This document shows positions 43,478 to 53,935 of a stretch of DNA of 64,000 bases, piece by piece. Each line of letters starts with the position of its first letter. Position 1 is the first letter of the stretch. The position numbers and the translations under genes were made by a program. The notes under the pieces are model-generated. The model was not told where the DNA came from. It ran no database searches and saw only the letters and a program-made list of their open reading frames with translations. The stretch is from assembly GCA_018267925.1 (NCBI GenBank), contig JAFDXO010000195.1, positions 1-64,000 on the forward strand. The letters run 5' to 3'. Source of the stretch: Bacteroidota bacterium. Its GTDB lineage: Bacteria > Bacteroidota > Bacteroidia > Chitinophagales > Chitinophagaceae.

Positions 43478-44236
43478 TTATAATCTAGGCAAACGATAAC
43501 TTAGGCTTACGTTTACATACATGTTTTTCAAAGGGACATCAACACCCGAAAAAGAAGCAGGAAATAAGCGGCACAAACCCCATTGCCAATGAATGGAAGC
43601 AGACCATTTACTACTTAAGCTTTTTTCGATTCCCGCATGTAAACCATAATCATAGCGTCTTATTTTATTAGAAAAATCAAACTCAGCATAATCTACTATT
43701 ACTTTTTCGCCAAGTGGACCTCCATTTCTGATATATCCATTAGAAACATGCCCTTCAAATTTAGGTCGAAGTAAAAAGGCAAAATATCCCCCAATTTGAA
43801 AAGACCAATTTTTACCGGGTGTCCATTGCGCATAAAGGGGTAAGGTTAAGTAAACATTTCGTACAGTAGTTGTATTTGTGCCGGTAAAGCTGCCTTCAAA
43901 CCCTGATGCTGATCCATTATTTCCTTGAATCATGGTGTGGAAATAGGCTACACTATCTTTTACCCACATTCCTTTGTAGTCTAATAATAATCCTGTGCCT
44001 ATCCACCAATGCTGCTTGGCGGCAAACAGAGCTGAATACCCAATTGACGGGCAAAGCAAAGGATTATATGCGTCTATCCGACGAATAGTGTTGGGTAAAG
44101 AAGTTGGTGTGACGGCACCAAGATTTAAACCAATAGAAACACGATGAATGGAGCCATCATCTTGTTTACGATCTTGGGCAAACATAGTACCGGTAAATAA
44201 GAATAATAAGGCGGCAAGCAGAAATCTTTTATTCAT
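43478..44236 (-). CDS. Outer membrane beta-barrel protein (PorT-like)
   Basis: A signal peptide (ending TGTMFAQ) is followed by alternating hydrophobic strands and an aromatic C-terminus (YVNVSLSYRL), as in small eight-stranded barrels. Landmarks are SIGLNLGA near the start and LTLPLYAQW in the middle. It follows the PCMD lipoprotein gene by only 3 bp, so it is likely the barrel partner of that surface protein. The function is not determined. Confidence 0.8.
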   Translation of the reverse strand: MNKRFLLAALLFLFTGTMFAQDRKQDDGSIHRVSIGLNLGAVTPTSLPNTIRRIDAYNPLLCPSIGYSALFAAKQHWWIGTGLLLDYKGMWVKDSVAYFHTMIQGNNGSASGFEGSFTGTNTTTVRNVYLTLPLYAQWTPGKNWSFQIGGYFAFLLRPKFEGHVSNGYIRNGGPLGEKVIVDYAEFDFSNKIRRYDYGLHAGIEKSLSSKWSASIHWQWGLCRLFPASFSGVDVPLKNMYVNVSLSYRLPRL

Positions 44237-44239
44237 GGT

Positions 44240-45289
44240 TTATTGCATAATAATTCTAAGGCTATCCACAACAAGGCGGCTTCCGATGGCACCACGATAG
44301 GAGGCTCCTTCTGCACTGGAAGATGCCACAATGGCCAACATAAGTTGATTGCCCGGCATTGATCCTCCTGTATAATCAAATGGAATATCGAATCGAGTAA
44401 AATCGCTTTTTGCAGACTGATCAGGCAATACGGCACGAGCAACAATGGTGTTAGCGGTTTGAATATTACTACCATTCAATCGTTGTGGGCCATTGAACAG
44501 TATTGCATACACGGCACAACGATCAGTCATAGAATTAACCGTGTTTCCATCACTATCTTGAAACAAAGGCCCGGGTGCATATTTATAATAGCCTGTAAAA
44601 CGAACCGGATGGCCAACAATGGGTTGCCCAAACTCTGTTGCTGCCGGTGGATTAGTCATTGCAGAACTTGAATTGAAATTTCCTAAAAAAAGAGAGCCGG
44701 GAAATATTTTGATACCAATCATTTTAGAAATATCATTTCCGGGAAGAGTAACAATCTCTGCAGCCTTTGTCCCTAAATAACCATCTGTTGTAGAGCGCAT
44801 GGGATAGGCATCCGGTCGTTTATCAACGCCTGTTATGGCAATACCCGGATTACCTGAAGTCCATACTTGGGCACCATCATCACCATAAGGAAATTCATAT
44901 TGATTTGGATCGTTTATCCCCCACCATTCAAAGTTGAAAGTCCAAGATCCTACCATCACGACAACTACATCATATTTTTTTCTATTAACACCTGATTGAG
45001 AAGTAACCGTATAAGAAATAGGAGAACCAAACTTGAGTGAATCGCCGGATGCCGGTGATAGGGTTGCTCCGTTTGAAACAACAATTTTTGGGACAATACC
45101 ATTTTTGTATGCTTCCGGCTGTAAATACAGCAAGATTTTCCTATTCGCTTGATCTATGACTACATCACCCGTTAGAAATGTTTTATCAACTGTGAAGGTT
45201 TCAATATCTGCTTCCGGATTGAGGGGTGCTTTTTTAATACAGCTTGTCAACGAGCAAACAAGAGAAATAATGAGTAAAAATTGCTTCAT
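44240..45289 (-). CDS. PCMD-domain lipoprotein
   Basis: A lipoprotein signal with SLTSC (lipobox) begins the 349-residue protein. The first part is an Ig-like or DUF5018-like segment (IETFTVDKTFLTGDVVIDQ). The second half is the putative carbohydrate metabolism domain: NFEWWGINDPNQYEFPYGDDGAQVW-like start, LPGNDISKMIGIKIFPGSLFLG and VRFTGYYKYAPG. PCMD proteins resemble carbohydrate-binding beta sandwiches of Bacteroidota surface systems. It is co-transcribed with the barrel protein that follows by 3 bp. Confidence 0.83.
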   Translation of the reverse strand: MKQFLLIISLVCSLTSCIKKAPLNPEADIETFTVDKTFLTGDVVIDQANRKILLYLQPEAYKNGIVPKIVVSNGATLSPASGDSLKFGSPISYTVTSQSGVNRKKYDVVVVMVGSWTFNFEWWGINDPNQYEFPYGDDGAQVWTSGNPGIAITGVDKRPDAYPMRSTTDGYLGTKAAEIVTLPGNDISKMIGIKIFPGSLFLGNFNSSSAMTNPPAATEFGQPIVGHPVRFTGYYKYAPGPLFQDSDGNTVNSMTDRCAVYAILFNGPQRLNGSNIQTANTIVARAVLPDQSAKSDFTRFDIPFDYTGGSMPGNQLMLAIVASSSAEGASYRGAIGSRLVVDSLRIIMQ

Positions 45290-45366
45290 TTCTTATCAAA
45301 CTTATTTTAGCAAAATGGATGCAAAAAGTAGTGTAGAACTGTAACAAATATACAAAACAACCGAAC

Positions 45367-47478
45367 TTATGACAGCAGTGTATAAGCAATCCATGCTCCT
45401 ACATAAGCGAGCATAAACATATAGCTGAATTGCAGCAACGGATATTTCCAACTTCTGGTTTCTCGTTTAACAATTACCATCGTGCTCATACACTGCATGG
45501 CAAAGACATAAAAGACAAGCAACGAAACGCCGGTAGCCAAAGTATAGACTGGCTTTCCATCCATCCGATGAGCAGCACGCATTTTTTCACGGAGTGTCAA
45601 ATCACTATTGTTTTCTCCTACACTATAAAGTGTCGCCATGGTGCTGACAAACACTTCTCTTGCAGCAAAAGAAGTGATAAGAGCAATTCCAATTTTCCAG
45701 TCATAACCCAATGGGCGGATCATAGGTTCAAAGGCTTTTCCCATCATACCGGCATAAGAATGTTCCAATTTTTCCGTATTCATTTCTGCGGTTAGAATAG
45801 CTTTTTGAGAAGGGTTTTGTTTGATTGCTGCTTCATACCGATTCGTGACTTCGTGCATTTTTTGTGGTGGTCCAAAAGTGGCCAAAGCCCATAAAATAAC
45901 TGATATAATCATGATGACTTTTCCGGCATCCATCACGAAGACTTTTGCCTTTTCCACCATCGTGATCCCTACATTTTTCCAACGTGGCATTCTATATACC
46001 GGAAGCTCCATTAGAAAAAAGGTTTTCTCTTTTACCCGCACAAATAAATCCATCACTTTAGACACTACCAATGCCATGACAAAGCCCAGCAGATATAAGC
46101 CCATCAATACCAATCCCTGTAAATTAAAAAAACCAAGGTTTCGATTGGGAATAACTAAGCCAATCAAAATTGTATAGACCGGAAGTCGGGCAGAACAACT
46201 CATCAAAGGCGTTACCATGATTGTGATAAATCTTTCTTTACGGTTTTGAATCGTGCGAGCAGCCATGATAGCCGGTACTGCGCATGCCATCCCGCTGATT
46301 AATGGCATTACAGACCTTCCATTCAAGCCCACGCTACGCATCAGCCTGTCAGTTAAAAAACTTATACGTGCCATATAACCACTATCTTCCAACAAAGTGA
46401 TAAAGCCAAATAGAATCATGATTTGCGGAATGAACACAGCAATACCACTAATTCCTGCTAACACTCCATTGATCAAAAGATCTTTAAAAAAGCTATCAGG
46501 CAATAGTCCATTTAACCAACTGCCGGTGCTACTAAAAAGTAATTCAACCCAACTCATGGGAAAGGAAGCAAACCAAAAAATACTTTGAAAAATCATAAAC
46601 AAAACACCCAACAATACGAGATTGCCATAGAGCGGATGCAGTAATATTTTATCCAGACGCTCGCTCATGACAGCCTTTTTTACCGGGCTTTCTTCAGCTA
46701 CACATTGTTTCATCACAACACCAATGCGTTTATATCGTTGCATCACTTCTTCTGCTTGCACTTTTGCCTTGTGAAACCCATGAATATCCAACGAGGCAGC
46801 AATTTGTATTCTTTGCGCTGCTTGTAAATAACTTAAATCCTTGTAATTACAGGCAATATGTAGTGCTTGATAGGTGCTTTGTGCTTTACAGATTTCAGCA
46901 ATTTCCTGTATCCAATTGCCGGTAATTTCTTCAATTTGGATAAAAGGAGTGCGATTGACCGATTGCTGTGTAAAGAGGTTGCCAATAGACTTTTTCAGTT
47001 GTGGAATGCCTTTGTTTTTTCTTGGATTTATAGCTATTACGGGAACTCCCATCATTCTTTCCAAGCCGGCTATATCAATTGTGATGCCCTTTTGTCGAGC
47101 AATATCATTCATGGTAAGTGCTATGATGACCGGCACATTCAGATCCATGATTTGAGAACAAAAAAGCAAATTCCTTTTTAAATTAGAGGCATCGGCAATC
47201 ACCACTATCAAATCCGGACGGTCAAGACCGGCAGGGTTCATCAAAACTTCATACGTCACTTGCTCATCCGCACTTTTAGGATATAGACTATATGTGCCGG
47301 GCAAGTCTATGATTCGAGCCGTAAGGTTTTCATTTATGGCGCAAGTACCGGTTTTTTTATCTACCGTAACACCCGGAAAATTTCCCACCTTTTGATTTAA
47401 TCCGGTAAGCGCATTAAATAATGAGCTTTTACCACTATTGGGATTACCTACGAGCGCTATCTTATAAACAGGATGCAT
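45367..47478 (-). CDS. feoB: Ferrous iron transport protein B
   Basis: FeoB takes up Fe(II) across the inner membrane and has an N-terminal G-protein domain. G1 is GNPNSGKSSLFN (residues 10-21), G2 lies in PGVTVD, G3 is DLPGTYSLYP, and G4 is TMND near 123. After a helical spacer, the Gate-type membrane core has VFIPQIMILFGF, and DSGYMARISF. The protein has 703 residues and no fused FeoA domain at its N-terminus; no feoA gene lies upstream. It is divergent from gmd. Confidence 0.95.
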   Translation of the reverse strand: MHPVYKIALVGNPNSGKSSLFNALTGLNQKVGNFPGVTVDKKTGTCAINENLTARIIDLPGTYSLYPKSADEQVTYEVLMNPAGLDRPDLIVVIADASNLKRNLLFCSQIMDLNVPVIIALTMNDIARQKGITIDIAGLERMMGVPVIAINPRKNKGIPQLKKSIGNLFTQQSVNRTPFIQIEEITGNWIQEIAEICKAQSTYQALHIACNYKDLSYLQAAQRIQIAASLDIHGFHKAKVQAEEVMQRYKRIGVVMKQCVAEESPVKKAVMSERLDKILLHPLYGNLVLLGVLFMIFQSIFWFASFPMSWVELLFSSTGSWLNGLLPDSFFKDLLINGVLAGISGIAVFIPQIMILFGFITLLEDSGYMARISFLTDRLMRSVGLNGRSVMPLISGMACAVPAIMAARTIQNRKERFITIMVTPLMSCSARLPVYTILIGLVIPNRNLGFFNLQGLVLMGLYLLGFVMALVVSKVMDLFVRVKEKTFFLMELPVYRMPRWKNVGITMVEKAKVFVMDAGKVIMIISVILWALATFGPPQKMHEVTNRYEAAIKQNPSQKAILTAEMNTEKLEHSYAGMMGKAFEPMIRPLGYDWKIGIALITSFAAREVFVSTMATLYSVGENNSDLTLREKMRAAHRMDGKPVYTLATGVSLLVFYVFAMQCMSTMVIVKRETRSWKYPLLQFSYMFMLAYVGAWIAYTLLS

Positions 47479-47670
47479 GAAAATGAGGGCGCAAAGTTAC
47501 CAATAGCTAAGGGATGTATATTATTATACCGTTTAAATAACTTAATTTTTCCCGAAAATAGAAATGACCAAGGCTCATATATCCATTAAGATTCCGCTTT
47601 CTAAAAGCAGATAAAGGAAACGAGACGGGAGATGCAATGTGTATTTTCCTTTTTTCTGAATAAGCAATCT

Positions 47671-47678
47671 TACATTTG
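47671..47678 (+). promoter_or_regulatory. Putative -7 box of the gmd-fcl operon
   Basis: TACATTTG matches the Bacteroidota TAnnTTTG box and lies 38 bp before the chosen GTG start of gmd. No convincing TTTG box is seen at the right distance, only a T-rich run. Confidence 0.4.
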
Positions 47679-47715
47679 CAACTCATTTTTTCTTCTTTCA
47701 TTTCTTTTTATTCAA

Positions 47716-48828
47716 GTGAAAAAAGCACTCATCACAGGCATCACCGGACAAGATGGTGCCTATCTTACCGAATTGTTGCTGTCTAAGGGCTATGAAGTTC
47801 ATGGTATTAAAAGGCGATCATCATTGATCAACACACAGCGAATTGATTCATTTTATCAAGATCCCCACGATACCAATGTGAGGCTTCGATTGCATTATGG
47901 TGATTTGTCGGACTCTACCAACATCATTCGCATCATTCAGCAAGTACAGCCCGATGAAATTTACAATCTCGGTGCTATGAGCCATGTACAAGTAAGTTTT
48001 GAAGAGCCGGAATATTCAGCACAAGTAGATGGTATAGGAACATTACGAATTTTGGAGGCTGTTCGTATTTTAGGGTTGGAAAAAAAGACTAAAATCTATC
48101 AAGCTTCAACATCTGAATTATACGGATTAGTGCAAGCTGTGCCCCAATCTGAAACAACGCCATTTTACCCTCGATCTCCTTATGCCGTTGCAAAATTGTA
48201 TGGATATTGGATTACCGTAAACTATCGTGAGGCTTATGGTATGTATGCTTGCAATGGTATTTTATTTAACCATGAAAGTCCTTTACGCGGAGAAACCTTC
48301 GTTACTCGAAAAATAACGCGCGGTGTAGCAGAAATTGTGTTGGGTTTGAAAAAGAAACTTTTTCTCGGAAATCTTGATGCTAAACGAGATTGGGGACATG
48401 CTAAAGACTATGTAGAAGCTATGTGGCGTATCTTACAACAACCAGAACCAGAAGATTTTGTCATAGCTACAGGAATCACTACTACGGTTCGCGATTTTGT
48501 ACGTCTTGCCTTTGAACATGCCGGAGTAAAAGTGGGTTTTAAGGGAGAAGGTGCAACAGAAGTAGCCTATGTTGACCGTGTTTCTAACCCTGACATAAAG
48601 TTGAATTCAGGTGATGTGGTTGTAGAAGTGGATAAAAGATATTTTCGACCTACTGAGGTTGATTTGTTATTAGGTGATCCTACCAAAGCACAACAAAAAT
48701 TAGGATGGAAAGCAACCTATACTTTAGATCAATTAGCAAAAGAAATGGTAGAGGCTGACATCGCACTATTCAAACAAAATATATTGCTTCGCGCTTCCGG
48801 ATATCGCACCCTAAATCAATACGAATAA
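47716..48828 (+). CDS. gmd: GDP-mannose 4,6-dehydratase
   Basis: The enzyme makes GDP-4-keto-6-deoxymannose, the first step of GDP-L-fucose synthesis. The short-chain dehydrogenase fold shows [18 protein letters not shown] at the N-terminus, [13 protein letters not shown], and the S-x-x-Y-x3-K catalytic motif in [31 protein letters not shown] is diagnostic for Gmd. I start at the GTG at 47716, which gives 370 residues; the frame extends upstream to 47632 with non-family residues. The stop is directly followed by the ATG of the fucose synthase gene. Confidence 0.95.
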   Translation: MKKALITGITGQDGAYLTELLLSKGYEVHGIKRRSSLINTQRIDSFYQDPHDTNVRLRLHYGDLSDSTNIIRIIQQVQPDEIYNLGAMSHVQVSFEEPEYSAQVDGIGTLRILEAVRILGLEKKTKIYQASTSELYGLVQAVPQSETTPFYPRSPYAVAKLYGYWITVNYREAYGMYACNGILFNHESPLRGETFVTRKITRGVAEIVLGLKKKLFLGNLDAKRDWGHAKDYVEAMWRILQQPEPEDFVIATGITTTVRDFVRLAFEHAGVKVGFKGEGATEVAYVDRVSNPDIKLNSGDVVVEVDKRYFRPTEVDLLLGDPTKAQQKLGWKATYTLDQLAKEMVEADIALFKQNILLRASGYRTLNQYE

Positions 48829-49764
48829 ATGCAACTGCAAGATAAAATTTATGTTGCCGGACACAATGGAATGGTTGGTTCAGCCATTGTTCGGCGATTG
48901 AAAGCAGATGGATTTCAACAAATCATTGTACGCTCTTCTAAAGAATTAGATTTAAGAAATCAAGTCGCCGTTAATGCTTTTTTTGAAAAGGAAAAACCGG
49001 CTTATGTTTTCTTGGCGGCTGCTAAAGTGGGTGGCATTATTGCCAATAATACATATCGTGCAGATTTTTTGTATGATAACCTAATGATGGAAACCAATGT
49101 GATTCATGCTTCCTATCAGCAGGGTGTAAAAAAATTGTTGTTTTTGGGAAGCTCTTGTATTTATCCAAAACTGGCTCCCCAACCCATAAAAGAAGAGCAT
49201 TTACTTACCGGTTTATTAGAGCCAACCAATGAGCCTTATGCAATTGCTAAAATTGCTGGAATAAAATTGTGCGAGGCTTTTAGAGATCAATATGGTTGCA
49301 ACTTTATAGCTGCCATGCCTACTAACTTATATGGCAAAGGCGATAATTATCATCTTCAAAATTCACACGTTATTCCGGCTTTGTTACGAAAATTTGATGA
49401 AGCAAAAACAAGCAGAAAAAATACCGTTGAGATTTGGGGAACCGGTACTCCACTGCGTGAATTTATGTTTGTAGATGATTTAGCCGATGGTTGTGTTTTT
49501 TTAATGAAAAACTATAATGATCGCCAATTTGTAAACATAGGTACCGGACAAGAACTCAGCATTCATGATTTAGCAAAGTTGGTTAAAGAAGTAGTAGGCT
49601 TTACAGGCGATATTGTTTTTGACACAACAAAGCCCGATGGTACACCTCGAAAATTGATGGACTCTTCATTGATCCACAAGCTTGGTTGGCATCACCAAAC
49701 ATTGCTTCAAGACGGATTGAAATTAGCTTATCAATATTTTAAGGAATCAGCCAATCGGCTATAA
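48829..49764 (+). CDS. fcl: GDP-L-fucose synthase
   Basis: This NADPH-dependent epimerase/reductase turns GDP-4-keto-6-deoxymannose into GDP-L-fucose. Motifs are [12 protein letters not shown] at residues 8-19, [22 protein letters not shown] near 107-120, and [14 protein letters not shown] with the catalytic Tyr-x3-Lys. The 311-residue length is typical. It begins immediately after the gmd stop codon, so the two genes form a GDP-fucose unit that could feed the glycosyltransferases elsewhere in the window. Confidence 0.96.
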   Translation: MQLQDKIYVAGHNGMVGSAIVRRLKADGFQQIIVRSSKELDLRNQVAVNAFFEKEKPAYVFLAAAKVGGIIANNTYRADFLYDNLMMETNVIHASYQQGVKKLLFLGSSCIYPKLAPQPIKEEHLLTGLLEPTNEPYAIAKIAGIKLCEAFRDQYGCNFIAAMPTNLYGKGDNYHLQNSHVIPALLRKFDEAKTSRKNTVEIWGTGTPLREFMFVDDLADGCVFLMKNYNDRQFVNIGTGQELSIHDLAKLVKEVVGFTGDIVFDTTKPDGTPRKLMDSSLIHKLGWHHQTLLQDGLKLAYQYFKESANRL

Positions 49765-49791
49765 CAGAAAGAGTTTTGAACAATTCTTCTC

Positions 49792-50448
49792 TTATACTAC
49801 AAGTGACTGAGGGTTGGTTCCTAAACTGATTAAATCGGTGCTAATTTCTTCCGTAAAATCTTTTGGTCCGCACACATAAAATCTGGTGTCGAAATCTCGT
49901 ATTGTCTCTACAAGAAAGCGTTTGTCAATGCGTCTTTCACGAAAACCGATGACACCTTGCCTTGTAAAAACATTGACATAAGCAGCACCGAGCATTTTAA
50001 ACAACTCTTCACCCATTATAACATCACTATCGCTGTGATTAGAATAAATCAAACCAATATTGCGCAAATTGCGAGAATAAAATAATGCTCGAAAAATGGA
50101 AATAAATGGAGTTATACCCGTTCCGCCAGCAATAAAAATTCCGGGGCCTTTATATTCTATAGTGCCAAACACATCGTGCAATAGCAATTCATTTCCTGCA
50201 TTTATTTTATTCAGTTGATAGGTTACTCCTTGGGGGTTATCATATAGTTTTACAATCAGTTCTAAGTAAGGCCAATCGTTTAATGAAGTGAAGCTAAACG
50301 GTCGAGTTTTATCTTCCCATCCGGGCAGATTTATAGAAAAATGACCAGACTGTCCGGGACGATATACGAATCCTGTGGGCTTTTCAAGAATAAATTGCTT
50401 TACGTTATGCGTAAGAAATTGGGTATTGAGAATTTTAAGTTTTTGCAT
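49792..50448 (-). CDS. FAD-dependent oxidoreductase (ferredoxin/flavodoxin reductase-like)
   Basis: The protein has the two domains of the ferredoxin-NADP reductase family. The FAD domain shows YRPGQSGHFSI and the RPFSFTSLND motif that contacts FAD. The NAD(P) domain shows FIAGGTGITPFISIFRAL near residues 104-121, and a FYVCGPKDFTEEI motif near the end. There is no 2Fe-2S domain. At 218 residues it is a compact member. Its electron partner is not evident. Confidence 0.88.
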   Translation of the reverse strand: MQKLKILNTQFLTHNVKQFILEKPTGFVYRPGQSGHFSINLPGWEDKTRPFSFTSLNDWPYLELIVKLYDNPQGVTYQLNKINAGNELLLHDVFGTIEYKGPGIFIAGGTGITPFISIFRALFYSRNLRNIGLIYSNHSDSDVIMGEELFKMLGAAYVNVFTRQGVIGFRERRIDKRFLVETIRDFDTRFYVCGPKDFTEEISTDLISLGTNPQSLVV

Positions 50449-50555
50449 CTAAATGATTATTGAACTGAGATCTGAGAAGTAAAACTATTAAAATCAAAGT
50501 GGATAAAGTTGTTTCTATTTTCTGCATTGGCTAATCATTAAGTGTGTATTCATTT

Positions 50556-51209
50556 TTAAAAATGCTTAACATACCAAACCATCATTAGGCAAATCAGTAT
50601 GGTTGCTACTGCCCAAACAATAGGGCGCAATAACTTATTTCTACTTTGTTGTTTATGTGCTTGCTGAAATTTTTTGAGTTCCGATTGCATCCATAAATCA
50701 TTGACCGAAAACAAAAATAAACGAGGAATCAGCATGGACAAATAAGACTGGTCGAGCTTTTGAGCCGATTGTAAGGTTTCGTGAAGTAGTTGGTGGTTTT
50801 GATTGCTGTTGTGTTCATGATTTAGCACTGCCAGATGCGCATCTGAAAAAATCAGTGATAGAAATTCAAACAAAGACTTTTGGTTTATGCTGTCTGAATC
50901 TACTCGTGTAAGATGGTTTTTCATTTTCACTGCCTGTTGTAAAAGATATTTACCTGAAATTGTTTCAGGTTGTGCATTTACTGTTAGACCGGCAAGATAT
51001 CGTTGTTCATCATATCGTTTTCGCATTTGAATATTTGATAGGATGCGATATGCTTCAGCAATGTCCTGAAAGCGAACCTGTGCATGAGGATTTTCTTGTG
51101 CTTTATCTGGATGATATTGTAAAGCCAAGGAGCGGTATGCATTTTTAATATCTGTCAAAGTTGCATTGGGTGCTACACCTAATACTTTGTAGTGATCAAC
51201 CAAAGACAT
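50556..51209 (-). CDS. DnaJ-domain protein with C-terminal membrane anchor
   Basis: Residues 4-70 form a J domain with the YHPDKAQEN loop containing the essential His-Pro-Asp and AYRSLALQ in helix II. The middle region is helical without recognised zinc-finger or substrate-binding domains. The C-terminus ends in one membrane helix, PIVWAVATILICLMMVWYV, followed by KHF, so the J domain would face the cytoplasm. It could recruit DnaK to the membrane; this is inference. The ATG at 51209 starts the J domain. Confidence 0.88.
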   Translation of the reverse strand: MSLVDHYKVLGVAPNATLTDIKNAYRSLALQYHPDKAQENPHAQVRFQDIAEAYRILSNIQMRKRYDEQRYLAGLTVNAQPETISGKYLLQQAVKMKNHLTRVDSDSINQKSLFEFLSLIFSDAHLAVLNHEHNSNQNHQLLHETLQSAQKLDQSYLSMLIPRLFLFSVNDLWMQSELKKFQQAHKQQSRNKLLRPIVWAVATILICLMMVWYVKHF

Positions 51210-51245
51210 GCGAAAGGCGTTCAAAACATTTTTTTAAGCGGACAA

Positions 51246-51276
51246 AAATAAAGCCCTGCCATGAAAGCAGAGCCTT
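51246..51276 (-). terminator. Putative terminator after the TPR gene
   Basis: On the minus strand AAGGCTCTGC pairs imperfectly with GCAGGGCTT across a TTTCATG loop, followed by TATTTTTGT. It lies just after the stop of the TPR gene and before the DnaJ-domain gene. Confidence 0.5.
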
Positions 51277-51303
51277 ATTCATTTTCATTAAAATAATCAT
51301 TTC

Positions 51304-52887
51304 TTATTTTTTTCCTTTTGTTGGTGCTGGTTTTGCACCTGCATCGCGCAATTGTTTCAAAAAACTGTTGTTTGCATCTATAGTGGCAATCTTATCTAAA
51401 TAAGTGTTCATCGTTGTCTTATCATTTTTGTTGTAGGCACACAGAGCCAAATATTGATAGGCATACATCAGGTCACTTTTCTTATCGTATTCCGGTCCTA
51501 CTTTTTCCAACCATTTTTGATAAAAGGGGCTTGCTTCACAAGTTTTGGCTTCTTCATCCATAGCTGCAGCTACGCGTCCGCGCCAATATGTTGCAGAGGG
51601 TTGATCGGCAAATTTTGTTTCCATTTCTTCAAAAGCTTTGGCTGCTGGCTGATAGTTTTTGCTGTAATAGTACATTGCTCCACGCCAGAAATAATCAATA
51701 GCCGGAATGTCCTTGCTGTTTTTAATCATCTTATCATACCAAACTGCTGCTTTAGCATAATCTTTTCCTGCTTTAAATCCTTCTGCAATTTGTCTATAAA
51801 CATCGCTTTTATTGCTTGATGTGTCTTTGTTTATGGCTTTAGTGAAATAGACATCTGCAGAGTCTGATTGATTGTTTACGGCTAATATTTTTCCATACTC
51901 AATCAGGTCAAAAGGCGTGATCTTATCAGCTTCTTGTTTGGTGATGTATATACGTACATTGTTCAGTGCATTAGCGTAGTCTTTCGTTTCATATTGGCTG
52001 AAACCAAGGATACCATAAAGTCCGGGCTTATTAACACCTTTAGCGATTAACTCTTGAATCGTTTTGATAGCACCTGCATAATCTTTACTTAGATAAAGTA
52101 TGTTGGCGTAACGAGTCATATCTTCAGATGTTTTGTCGGATAAGCTTAGGTACTTTTCAATGTTCTGACGGGCAATTTCATATTTACCTGTCCAGAAATA
52201 GGCATTGGCTAAATCCTGATAAGGTAATGGATTAGCTGGATCTGCTTCCTTAGCTTTATTATAGTTTTCAAGGGCAAGGTTGTAGTTTTTAGCAGCATAC
52301 CACAATGCACCAATTTTAGAAAAAGCCAAAGAGTTTTTAGGATCACGACCGGTTACTTTTTCATAGTTGTTCATGGCTTCGCCGCCACCGCCATGAATTT
52401 GTTGGTAAGCATCACCTAAAGCAAGACGAGTTTCATTATTATCGTTTCGTTTGATGGCATCTTTATACCAATCAATGGCTTGTTGCACATTTCCACCTTT
52501 TGTATAAGTAATGGCATCAGCGGCTAATTTTAAAGGCTCCCAAGCTTTTTTTCCTGCTTTTGAAGCCAATAGGGTCGTAATCCTATTTCCTTCTGTTATA
52601 TCATTATTCAGATAGGCAATTCGTGCTAAGCCCGACAAGTTTGCATTGTCTTCAGGATAGTGTTCAAAAGTACTTTTAGCCTCACTTTTGTTTTCTGTTG
52701 AAAGCTGGGCTAATCCAAGATAGTAGTTGGCAATTGAGCTACCGGCAGCCAACGGAGTTAAGATTTTCTTTGCTGATTCAAACCTTTCGTATTGGTACAT
52801 TTTTATGCCTTCCTCAACGGTTTGTGCTTGTGCCTGAAAACTAAAGGCAAAAAAAGCAATGGCGGCAATTGGTTGTTTGATATTCAT
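51304..52887 (-). CDS. Periplasmic tetratricopeptide repeat protein
   Basis: After a signal peptide (AIAAIAFFAFSFQAQAQ type) the 527-residue protein contains many TPR pairs: EEGIKMYQYERFESAKKIL, SLAFSKIGALWYAAKNYNLA and PLPYQDLANAYFWTGKYEIA. The frame ends in a short Lys-rich tail (PAPTKGKK). The start is the ATG at 52887, so the signal peptide lies at the N-terminus. It follows the PstS-like gene by 57 bp; TPR and PstS-like proteins often accompany TonB/ExbBD components in Bacteroidota, but none of those is adjacent here. Confidence 0.85.
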   Translation of the reverse strand: MNIKQPIAAIAFFAFSFQAQAQTVEEGIKMYQYERFESAKKILTPLAAGSSIANYYLGLAQLSTENKSEAKSTFEHYPEDNANLSGLARIAYLNNDITEGNRITTLLASKAGKKAWEPLKLAADAITYTKGGNVQQAIDWYKDAIKRNDNNETRLALGDAYQQIHGGGGEAMNNYEKVTGRDPKNSLAFSKIGALWYAAKNYNLALENYNKAKEADPANPLPYQDLANAYFWTGKYEIARQNIEKYLSLSDKTSEDMTRYANILYLSKDYAGAIKTIQELIAKGVNKPGLYGILGFSQYETKDYANALNNVRIYITKQEADKITPFDLIEYGKILAVNNQSDSADVYFTKAINKDTSSNKSDVYRQIAEGFKAGKDYAKAAVWYDKMIKNSKDIPAIDYFWRGAMYYYSKNYQPAAKAFEEMETKFADQPSATYWRGRVAAAMDEEAKTCEASPFYQKWLEKVGPEYDKKSDLMYAYQYLALCAYNKNDKTTMNTYLDKIATIDANNSFLKQLRDAGAKPAPTKGKK

Positions 52888-52943
52888 ATTGAGCACAGTC
52901 ATTGTGTATTTGTCTGTAACGTTTATTTTAAAGGAATATTTTT

Positions 52944-53858
52944 CTATGGATTGATGCTTGCATTTCTAATAATCACATCAGCACGAAGCGGAAAAAGACG
53001 AGATTGTTTAAAAATGAGTTGCCCACGTTCTCTTGTCAAGAAGTTTGCAAAGCCCGTGCCAAGTCCGGGATAGGTTTCTCGATGAATATAATATAGATTT
53101 CGTGTCAAAGGATACCAATTAGGGGCTATATAAGCCTGATAAGGTTTGTATGTCTTTCCCATTTTTTCATTCAGTACTTCACAAACTTTTACCTTTTTAA
53201 TAAATGCCAATCCTTGCGGGTCTGAGAAATCAGATACATAACTTACGCCAACAAAGCCCATAGCTTTGGGATTCTTAGCTACATAATCTATCACCGAATC
53301 GCTGCTCTTGGCAGCATAGACATTTGTTCCTAATTTTTGTCCGGGAATCAATGAGTCAAGTATATAACGAAGTGTGCTGGAGCCTTGATTATCGAACACT
53401 ACTGTATATGGACGTTCATATTTTCCGGTAAGAATGCCAACCAATTGCTCCTTGCTCAAAGAGGTGTCCATAGAGGACGTATTGACAACAATAGCTACTG
53501 CATCTTTTGCAACGGCTAAAGAAGTAGGAACAACTTTTTTGTCGGCTAAATATTTTTTTTCATCGGGAAGTAATTCTCGAGTAACTAAGACAAGGCGCAC
53601 ACTATCGTTTAAAAAGTCTTTAATACACTCTGATTCAGGTTTGTAGGAAACTTTTATATGTGCTTCAGGAAAACTACTGTCAAACACGTTTATTTCATCT
53701 TCTATGATAGGGCGATAGCTTTCATCTACCGATATGTGAATATTACCGGAACTTAACGTGTCTGTTGGTTTCATTGGTTCATTGTTACTACATGCAGCAA
53801 GGAAAGATGCCAACAGAAGCGATACAGATATTTGTTTCAATCGTTGCACGAAGCGCAA
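52944..53858 (-). CDS. PstS-like substrate-binding lipoprotein
   Basis: A lipoprotein signal with LAAC (Cys23) precedes a type II periplasmic binding fold of the PstS family: ISVDESYRPIIEDEINVF, a VAIVVNTSS strand, VFDNQGSSTLRYILDSL and AMGFVGVSYVSD. The start codon is TTG at 53858, since no ATG lies before the signal. No pstCAB permease genes are nearby, so it may not serve classical phosphate import. The operon with the TPR protein suggests an envelope role. Confidence 0.85.
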   Translation of the reverse strand: MRFVQRLKQISVSLLLASFLAACSNNEPMKPTDTLSSGNIHISVDESYRPIIEDEINVFDSSFPEAHIKVSYKPESECIKDFLNDSVRLVLVTRELLPDEKKYLADKKVVPTSLAVAKDAVAIVVNTSSMDTSLSKEQLVGILTGKYERPYTVVFDNQGSSTLRYILDSLIPGQKLGTNVYAAKSSDSVIDYVAKNPKAMGFVGVSYVSDFSDPQGLAFIKKVKVCEVLNEKMGKTYKPYQAYIAPNWYPLTRNLYYIHRETYPGLGTGFANFLTRERGQLIFKQSRLFPLRADVIIRNASINP

Positions 53859-53935
53859 GTTTATGTAATGTTAGTAAGATGACAGTAGACAAATGACTGA
53901 TGTAACACGAATTTAACAGCAATCTAAAAAGGAAA

